A DNA stretch of 64,000 bases from the NCBI GenBank assembly GCA_019614645.1, contig JABWDB010000067.1, positions 496,001 through 560,000 of the forward strand, in the 5' to 3' direction. Numbering within the stretch: the stretch's first letter is position 1; the number at the start of each line of letters is the position of its first letter. The notes under the pieces were generated by a model. That model ran no database searches and was not told where the DNA came from. It worked only from the letters and a program-made list of their open reading frames with translations. Positions 57,117-64,000 of this stretch are shown piece after piece. The stretch comes from Stratiolaelaps scimitus. Its lineage: Eukaryota; Arthropoda; Arachnida; Mesostigmata; Laelapidae. The translations under genes were made by a program, and so were the position numbers.

Positions 57117-57823
57117 TGTTCTAGTCGCATATTGGCATGTTGGCAGTGGCCAACATAGAAGCTGTCTACAGCGGAGTCAGTTTATAAAATATACTCTTTG
57201 AGCGATCGCCCCTTGAATTCGGGTGATGTCCAATCGTGGAGAACGTTGAAGTTGACTAGTGAGACAGTGTTGTGACCGTGAGGATACATAATTCCATGTC
57301 ACAGCGGATAATTGTAACGAGCGGATAACTGTGTAGTGTGTAGTGTATACTACACAATGTATAGTAGACCGAGGTAAGCAAAGTTTTGGAGAAGTGATTA
57401 CGGCTTACACAAGATTTTAATTCATTTGGAAATTAGGGCACTCCTTCGAACGATAATCAAGATGAACAGAGCAACGACTATCCACATGGAAACACGTTTA
57501 CTTTTCCATTTTGTGTTGAGAGACAGCAATGAAAATGCAGGCATTTCTATGCGTCACAAAAGAATTCCATAAATTGTGTGTTATTGCTCTGCGTATTAAA
57601 TTGTCTGTATATTTCAAGCCACATGTGGTGACACTTCGTGTAGATGTTTTTCATTGCGTAGACCGCTTATAGCTATAAAATGAAAGAAGTTGGATATATA
57701 TAAATCCAGGCGGTGAATATTCTTGGATCAAGGGCCATATGTACCTAGAAAACTTGTTTATAACAAATGTGTCAAGCTGACCATTCTACGAGAGTTATAG
57801 TAGACTCCAAGTAAAGTAGAAGA

Positions 57824-57882
57824 ATGAGCGGAGACAGCAAAACGGAAGCAGATATTGACAAAATCAAGATTGCGTGGAATGA
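57824..57882 (+). CDS. Possible first coding exon, unknown gene
   Basis: An ATG opens a short hydrophilic stretch, MSGDSKTEADIDKIKIAWN, that ends at a strong donor, AATGA/GTAAGG. A TATATATAAA-like element lies about 130 bases upstream (about 57694-57704). The frame stops inside the donor (TAA), so it only makes sense as an exon. No downstream exon was found in the window and I do not recognise the peptide. Confidence 0.3.
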
Positions 57883-58049
57883 GTAAGGTTCGAGTATCTA
57901 TTTATTTTGAAGAATCGAACCCCTGCTTTATTATCTAGCGAAACTAAATCATCGCTTAAATACAGTAGTCCTCTACGCATTTATCTATTAATCAATCAGC
58001 GAAGTTCAATCGACAATAGGTTATAGTAGAATAATGCTAATTAGTTAAG

Positions 58050-58300
58050 CTTCTTCAAGCTGTGTGTCTAGACCATCACTGAATGTATGTCGGACTACGT
58101 ATCGCGGGTTCAAATCCTGATGCAGCCTCAGGGAGACGCCGATTGATTTTCTCGACAATTCATATAGCAATGGCGTATGAATAGTGAGTGCTGAGAAGTG
58201 GTTAATGGAGGAAAGACCGGGTAAGCCGCCATCGAAAAAGCTTTAGTTAATATGGGTCGTGCGTGATAGGCTCATTATTTCTTCGAAGACAAACTGTGAC
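58050..58300 (+). repeat. tRNA-derived (SINE-like) sequence
   Basis: An excellent B box, GGGTTCAAATCC (58106-58117), with only a weak A box upstream, so not a functional tRNA. The following GCAGCCTCAGGGAGACGCCG region looks like a SINE body. The limits are approximate. Confidence 0.4.
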
Positions 58301-58796
58301 GGACAATAAATAAGACAAAGGCTTTGGTCAAGAATAATACTATAGAATGGGATGTCCAAACTCCCACCCAATTCTCAAATGGGAACACAACATGAAATTA
58401 AATTTCGTGTTTGTGAGGAAAATTGTATATCCAGTGGCTCCAAAAAGTATCCGTACACCCTCTAGATTTAGATTGTTAACACAGGCCAGTTAAAGGACAA
58501 GGAACCAATTAAATTTGCAAAAAAAATTAATTTAAAATTAATTTTTTTTTAATATTTAATTATAAAATTGAAGCCTTTTAAGAATTTCATTAAATAATCT
58601 AAGATACTTTCAGAGAGTTGATAAGTCTACTGTACAACAAAATAAATCGTTGTGCCGCCACATAGCCGCATAATAGTTAAACGATCACATGCGGCGGTAA
58701 AGTTAGCCAACCAATGGAATACATTATCATCGCCTTTATCAGGTACAGTAATAAACAGAAATAAAAAAACATAATTTCACATATATGTTCATAAAC

Positions 58797-58804
58797 AAAT
58801 GATG

Positions 58805-58842
<38 letters not shown>

Positions 58843-58852
58843 TACATCATTT
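58797..58852. repeat. Palindrome with (TA)n core
   Basis: The arms AAATGATGTATG (58797-58808) and CATACATCATTT (58841-58852) are exact reverse complements around a pure TA core, so the whole block is one long self-complementary sequence. Confidence 0.95.
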
Positions 58853-59249
58853 CATCTTGAAAATCTTGCCGTAGAGTGTCATAACACCAAAATATAATAT
58901 GATATAAGAAACTAGAAACAACCGAGTGACATTACTCTAACGAATGCTATAGCATCCTATTTCAGTTAACCTTCGCCCTCCCCGCACATGTTTTACAGAT
59001 AGAAGAATATATGTATACCTCATGATATAAACCCGTTGTTCTGCAGAAAATGAGAGATGGGACGACAACCTATGAACCGATGAAAACGTGTCACTCACGA
59101 TCTGCGAGTTCGTCTTTGCTGACGAGCTCTCAGTAACCGGGCGTAGTACGGAGGTTAAAATCGACCCTTTACATTTTCAACGAATAGCGGCGTATCGCTA
59201 AATCGGTAAACGTATCTGTTCAATGTCGAGCGATCCAAAAATCACTCCT

Positions 59250-59500
59250 GCTTTGAGTTCTCCATGCTCAGCCCGTTCTCCTGTGATCCGACTTTGATTA
59301 AATACAGCATGTTTGGCTGGAGTTTGCACTATACAAGTTTTACAAGTATCCTGTTTCTAGGGGCTGTATCAAATGCAGACTTGAAATCCGCGTACATTGC
59401 GAACAGCGCCTGTTTCTGTTGTTTACAGGAGCCTGCTAAGTCGACGTGTGCTAGAAGTTTATAGCAACAGCTCTTCTTCTTTACAACCGCCCACAGGCGA
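59250..59500 (-). pseudogene. LINE reverse-transcriptase fragment, antisense
   Basis: The minus strand reads QALFAMYADFKSAFDTAPRN then RILVKL, the RT block carrying the first catalytic Asp ('F.DF..AFDTV.R..L...L'). A stop follows immediately (LVKLV then TAG), and frame is lost downstream. The YADF...AFD pattern differs slightly from the other LINE pieces in the window, so it may be another family. Confidence 0.7.
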
Positions 59501-60658
59501 TGATGGGTCAGTCTGGTAGCGCGCCCTTTTCCAACGAAGAATGCGGACGATCCCGTATTTCGGGAGTTGGAGTCGAAAGGTTCATTGCTAAATAAATTGC
59601 AAATTCAATTTGTTAATATAATTAATATAATATACTTTTATGGTACCATTTTTATTCAGTTTAATTGTTCTTTATAATTTAGACGAATTTAGCAAAGGAT
59701 CCACTGTATTATTTTGGGTATTCAGATCGTAAGGTTTAGGAAGGTAATAGGTAAATGAGTGATTGCAAGAGCCAGGTGAAATTTCTAGCACTTTAGGTCA
59801 GCGGGTTTAGGACCTTTACATGCATCAATCCATAAACGCAGTGTATCCGTCATCAGCGGCACAAGAATATGTAAAATTTAACAAGTATTTCAAATGAGCA
59901 AATCAAAAAATATCTCAGCTGCGATTATTGTAACCTTTCACCCAAATATGGCAATATGCTTCCTCTATAAGGACAGGCTACTTGTGTTCCAACTGCAGAG
60001 TCTATGTGCCGGTTTCTTACTTTCCTCTTCATAATTCTTTCTCATTATGCCGCCACCAAGCCCCTGGCTCATGGGCATGCTCACTAATAGCTCGCGAAAT
60101 AGTATTACCTGGGCAAAACTGTTAGCCCTTTGATTACCAATAAACCAACTCAATAATAGTATGACCCGCTTTCTGTTTTGTTCATTTTAATGTCAGCGAA
60201 ATGGTTACCAGGTTTCAAAAATCTACGGTGGTATACTCTTCTTCTACAACTTTCTTATTTTATAGTTACATAATCGTTGTGAATCTTGAAACTCAGTCTC
60301 TATTGCTAAGTGAAAGAATTCCCACATAAGAATTATTTCCTCTATTTAACAAGGTGTGGGTGTGAAAACCATTTATTACGCGCGTATAATGCGCTTGGGC
60401 GGTGGTAATTGATGGTAATTGATTGCGGTCCCTATCTACATTAAAATATCCCTAGTGTCCTCGAGCGCTGTCGTTAATTCTCGCCCGTCGCGAGCACATC
60501 TCCATTTAAGCAGATCGAACGTTTCGTTAGAGGTCACACTCAGTCTGTCGTTGACTGGATGCGTAAGTAACGATCACAACGTTTTCGGCGTCTTCAAAGG
60601 CAGTTCCGATGCATACATTCTATTATGTTCCACATTTGCAGTCCTACTACGCGCTATA
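59501..60658. other. Intergenic, nothing recognised
   Basis: AT-rich sequence up to the TA target of the Tc1 element. Short ORFs on both strands without motifs. Confidence 0.45.
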
Positions 60659-60829
60659 CAGTGGTGTTCATAAACTTAAGGCAGCTCCTATATTTCAACG
60701 AATCGTTACGATGAGCACACATTTGAGGAATTTATTCTGTGTCAGATTTTAATGTACGTGTCAAATAACATCCATACCACAAAGAACAGCGGATATAATG
60801 GCGCATGCAGCCTGCAACAATAAAATGTG
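60659..60829 (+). repeat. Tc1 left terminal inverted repeat
   Basis: Matches the reverse complement of 61641-61803, including the inner GGCGCATGCAGCCTGC and outer GTGGTGT blocks. Confidence 0.9.
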
Positions 60830-61542
60830 CGCCTTTCAATGTCATGCCGTCCTAACCACATACGTGTACAAGCGCTGACGTGAATTGAAGCTTTATCGTG
60901 TTGTAAAACAATTGGCAGTCGATGAAATCTGCTCCTAAACGGTAGTAGGTTGTTGGCCAACACCTGCTGACAGCCTTCGCTATTCGTTTGAGATGAGATG
61001 AAAGCGAGTGGGAGTCTGCCAAGAGAGGTGAAAGCTCCCCAAACAATAACGGTCCCGCCACTGAAGTTGCGCTTTGAGAAGTACCCCGGCTCTTTACGTA
61101 CATCATGCCAATAACCGTTAAATTTATCTGGCCCGTCCAAATTGAACTTATTTTCGTCACTGAAAACGACCTGAAATAACACAGTACCTTTTAGTCGTTG
61201 ATGACGAGGTCTTGTTTTCATTTGAGCCCGTGTGATATGCGGATAACGCTTAATTGTCCTTAAAACTGTTGATCTATGAACCTGAAGGTTTAACTCTTGC
61301 CTGATTGCTTCACAACTTATGGTGGAATTCGAGGCCAATCGACAGATGTGCATGACAGTTCGCTGGCTGATCTTTCGAGGACGCCCTTTAGACTTATTAG
61401 TCGACGGACTGCGTAAATAATTGGGCACTACGCAACGACATCTGCCAAATTTTTTGGCAATTGCAGCCAGGGTCTTTCCTGCTCGGTGTAAAGCAGTAAT
61501 AACTGCTTTCTGCGTATGAGTAAGGGTCGAGGCGAGTCCCAT
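60742..61542 (-). pseudogene. Tc1-type transposase, deleted
   Basis: An ATG (61542) opens a 266-codon frame with an N-terminal helix-turn-helix pair (TQKAVITALHRAGKTLAAIA; GRPRKIS GRPR box) and the catalytic domain: VVFSDENKFNLDGPD with the first Asp, and IVLQHDKASIHVS with the second. A segment before the first Asp is missing, and after WLGRHDIERR the frame runs into the left TIR. The 'SPDLNPIENLW' region with the third catalytic residue (DD34E) is therefore gone. The frame is open but the product cannot be active. Confidence 0.9.
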
Positions 61543-61640
61543 GACTACATTACAGACGAATGCTCAACACAAGCTGGATTAATTCAGCGAGAACACTCGA
61601 TAACTGAGGGTGCGTTATCACTTTGCACAACCGAAATATG

Positions 61641-61803
61641 ACACATTTTATTGTAGCAGGCTGCATGCGCCGGCATATCCGCTGTTCGTTGTTGTGTGTA
61701 TGTTATTTGACACGTACATTAATCCGATACAGAATAAATTCCTCAAATGTGAGCTCCTTATTGGTTGAAATATAGGAGTGTCTTAGGTTTATGCACACCA
61801 CTC
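61641..61803 (-). repeat. Tc1 right terminal inverted repeat
   Basis: Partner of 60659-60829. Its outer end is eroded: CACCACT is followed by CTCGA, not by G and TA. Confidence 0.9.
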
Positions 61804-62259
61804 TCGAAGAAGCTTTTTGTAAAATAAGAAAAAAATTGTAATTGACTCATATAATTATGATTTAAAGCGAAGGCAAATTTTGTATTAGTTATTCATTATT
61901 TCGAGTACGGAGAGCATGTTTTGTGTATACCGCAAAAAATCATTCATTCGCTCGACAATGGCGTACCAATAGAGGGTTGAATATATTTCTGTAGATGACG
62001 TGGTTAGTAGTGACTTCCACGGCCCCAGGAGCGTGGCGACACCATTCTTGCCGGATACCTGGAACTTAGGCAGATGACCATCATTCGAAGGTTGACCAGT
62101 GCACTGAGAAGTATCTACTGCCGAAACCTATTTCTGTCATTATCCAACACTACCCCTACTACCAAACCCAGTTTCTCACTGTCACTGCCTCAGCTGTCCC
62201 AGTGAGAAACTCGGTTTTAAAAAAGAGCCCTGATCTTTTTTGCCCAATAGAACGTACTA
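61804..62259. other. Intergenic / upstream of candidate secreted-protein exon
   Basis: No gene seen. A segment near 62160-62215 contains CAGTTTCTCACTG and its near reverse complement CAGTGAGAAACTCG, a small inverted repeat. Confidence 0.5.
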
Positions 62260-62442
62260 ATGCCATATAAAATATACCGAACAATAGCATGTTACCTTAT
62301 GCTCGTGATGATATGCACAAATAAATGCATTGTACAACAGGACAGTGACCCAACACGTCTATCGGATTTAAATAACTACCATTTATCACCCGACTCAGTA
62401 AATATACAGATCCAAACTATTGAGAACGCTTCATCATTGCAG
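62260..62442 (+). CDS. Possible first exon of a secreted or membrane protein
   Basis: An ATG opens 61 codons that end in phase 0 at a strong donor, TTGCAG/GTAAGC. The N-terminus (MPYKIYRTIACYLMLVMICT) has a basic start and a hydrophobic core, as a signal peptide does. After it come an Asp/Asn/Ser-rich stretch and no recognisable domain. Continuation without splicing gives a stop six codons later (62461-62463). No matching downstream exon could be fixed in the window, so the gene may extend past 64,000 or may not be real. Confidence 0.4.
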
Positions 62443-64000
62443 GTAAGCCTTAGGGTGCTATAAAGAGCCAAAATGACTCGGAAATCTACATTTTGTTATA
62501 TCCAATGTTGATAACCTTTTGGCCGGTAACAATAATAAAAAAGATACCTTTGCATCTAAGACGTACAAAAATAAGCAAATTTCTATTAATTCCCGTTTGC
62601 CTCCTCTTCCAATAAAGTTCGAATCCGCATTTCGATCACATCACGGTCTACATTTATATCACATCATCCATCAACAACAACAATATCACACAGTCAGAAA
62701 TAGTTGAAAAGCAACTCTGCTTTCGGTTAGGAGGGCAATTTTTCATTAGAATAATCAGAAACTTGCAAGTCGCATCGGATTTACAGTTTTGCTATGCATA
62801 CTACAAATATACATAGGTTCGAATCCCGTTGCATGACATATAAGAGAACTTAAGCATTCTATGCAGCTCCTTTAATAAATCAATAAAGCCTTACCTTACC
62901 TTATAGTACATGGTTTCCGATACCGCTTCTCGAGTACAGAGCAATCATTTGAACACCTAATGAAATTAGAATGTATTCACGAGTTTTTCACCCCTGTAAT
63001 GGATGGTGCGTTCAGTAATTAAAATAAAAAAAGGGATACAAACTTGCATAGTGGGCGCAACGATTGAATAAGTAGCTACGGAGCTGATTTTGATGGTTCA
63101 TCACCTGTAGTTTGTGTCGCTAATCTTGAAAACGGCTGGGACTATATTTAACAATTTTTATTTACAGGCGAAAAAACATTAAGACCTCACAAAAAGTATT
63201 GGGAACCATCGTGGCTTGATGTATAAACAAATATAGCGAAACGCCTATCCACAGACTCAAATGTAAACTGGGAAAGAAAATTTCCATTTGGTGACATGAA
63301 AATTTGATTTTTTTAATTCGTTATTTTGAACTTTTTACAATAGCCGGATTGCTGATATGGCATTTTTTAACAGAGTGAAATTTACTTAAACGTGCCAGTG
63401 ATAGAATTTCTTGATTTATCAAACTCTATGCAAGAGGTGTAAGACGTGTTTCAGATTACTGAAAGTTGAGGCCATGCATAGATTGAGATAATGGAATATC
63501 CTCAATAGAGGAATAATGTGAACGGTCGATAGCACGGTGGAAGGCTAAATTGGCAAAGGGGAATTGGATAACTGCAGTAATGTATGTGATAAGCAATACA
63601 GGGATAGTGGGATTACTGGAATAGACCAATATAATCTCTGCATTAAGTTAAGGGATCATTTAAATTACACAGTTGACTGATTTAAGCAAGGCTATGGTAG
63701 TGAACGATCAAAAGTACTACAGTTAAAAAAACATGCGTTCAAGTTGTCGTGATATAATACCCAAAATATAATCTATAAAGAAAAAACTGTAAATTATAGC
63801 CGTGATACTGTCCTCTGCTTATCGCTAGCTTAAACGGGAAACTAGAAATTTTATTTGGGTATTTGACTTGGTTCATATATGTATCGAAATGACAGGACCT
63901 GATTCGATTCGTATCACACGCGAAAAATAGAAAATATCAACGCCGGAGCTTCTTGGTGGTGACATGAAGATCTATCGCGAATTCAAGTAAACTCTGATAT
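62443..64000 (+). other. Right-edge region, repeat-bearing
   Basis: May be intron of the preceding candidate gene. It contains one SINE-like repeat (separate entry) and no recognised exon. Confidence 0.4.
62770..62905 (+). repeat. SINE-like element with B box and short tandem tail
   Basis: A perfect B box, GGTTCGAATCC (62816-62826), is followed about 60 bases later by a tail of repeated CTTAC units (62889-62903), the usual end of tRNA-derived SINEs. The A box is not convincing. Confidence 0.5.

Larger units (their letters stand above)
56325..57823. other. Downstream flank and intergenic
   Basis: 3' UTR of the MPV17L2-type gene and AT-rich DNA. The only candidate coding sequence is the minus-strand ORF 57116-56823 (separate entry). 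Confidence 0.45.
57883..59249. other. Intergenic with SINE-like sequence and a TA hairpin
   Basis: Holds the tRNA-like repeat near 58.1 kb, a palindrome at 58797-58852, and an A/T-rich stretch at 58500-58570. No gene seen. Confidence 0.5.
60659..61803 (-). mobile_element. Tc1-like transposon with about 170-bp terminal inverted repeats, internally deleted
   Basis: The left end starts CAGTGGTGTTCATAAACTTA right after a TA dinucleotide (60657-60658), as Tc1 elements do. The left TIR (60659-60829) and right TIR (61803-61641, reversed) are clearly homologous over about 165-170 bases with scattered mismatches. The right end stops at CACCACT without the final G and TA, so the right target duplication is lost. 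The total of about 1.15 kb is shorter than a full Tc1 with TIRs this long, in line with the deletions in the transposase. Confidence 0.9.

Noticed and set aside
59505..59585. A stretch with GGTCAGTCTGGTAGCGCG that looks like a tRNA D-arm
   Set aside because: The anticodon stem does not pair, there is no GGTTCRANYCC B box, and the region borders a LINE fragment on the other strand.

Overview
This is eukaryotic DNA: AT-rich, with multi-exon genes, GT-AG introns of about 0.1-3.5 kb, long (TA)n tracts, and remnants of non-LTR retrotransposons and a Tc1 transposon. The conserved genes and the R1-clade retrotransposon suggest an arthropod. Small introns, a 'tick-transposon-like' endonuclease ORF and tRNA-derived repeats make a mite or tick my best guess; this is inference, not proof.

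Layout. 1-5.8 kb (minus): two exons of USP7, whose C-terminal part lies beyond the left edge. 8.2-13.4 kb: an old LINE fragment followed by a GC-rich, decayed R1-clade retrotransposon with a candidate 7-bp target duplication. 15.7-25.5 kb (plus): two tandem six-exon paralogues that I tentatively relate to RCC1/BTB proteins. These are the least familiar genes here. 26-27.3 kb: an endonuclease-like retroelement tail and an antisense LINE tail. 30.7-36.7 kb (minus): a complete ten-exon TTC38. 39.6-42.3 kb (plus): a three-exon FDXACB1-like gene (methyltransferase-like plus anticodon-binding domain). 43.2-44.3 kb: a LINE remnant. 46.6-46.9 kb (minus): an exon of mitochondrial ribosomal protein bL36m. 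48.5-52.0 kb (plus): RWDD2, with a GC-AG intron. 52.4-56.3 kb (plus): an MPV17L2-type gene with LINE RT sequence in intron 1. 57-64 kb: two possible first exons, an antisense LINE RT fragment, a deleted Tc1 element with about 170-bp terminal inverted repeats, and tRNA-derived repeats.

The conserved genes do not form one pathway. USP7 is nuclear deubiquitination. FDXACB1-like, bL36m and MPV17L2 all point to RNA or mitochondrial translation biology, but their proximity is probably incidental. Exon borders were derived by hand from splice sites and reading phase. The four conserved multi-exon genes that lie wholly inside the window, and both tandem paralogues, close in frame from ATG to stop.
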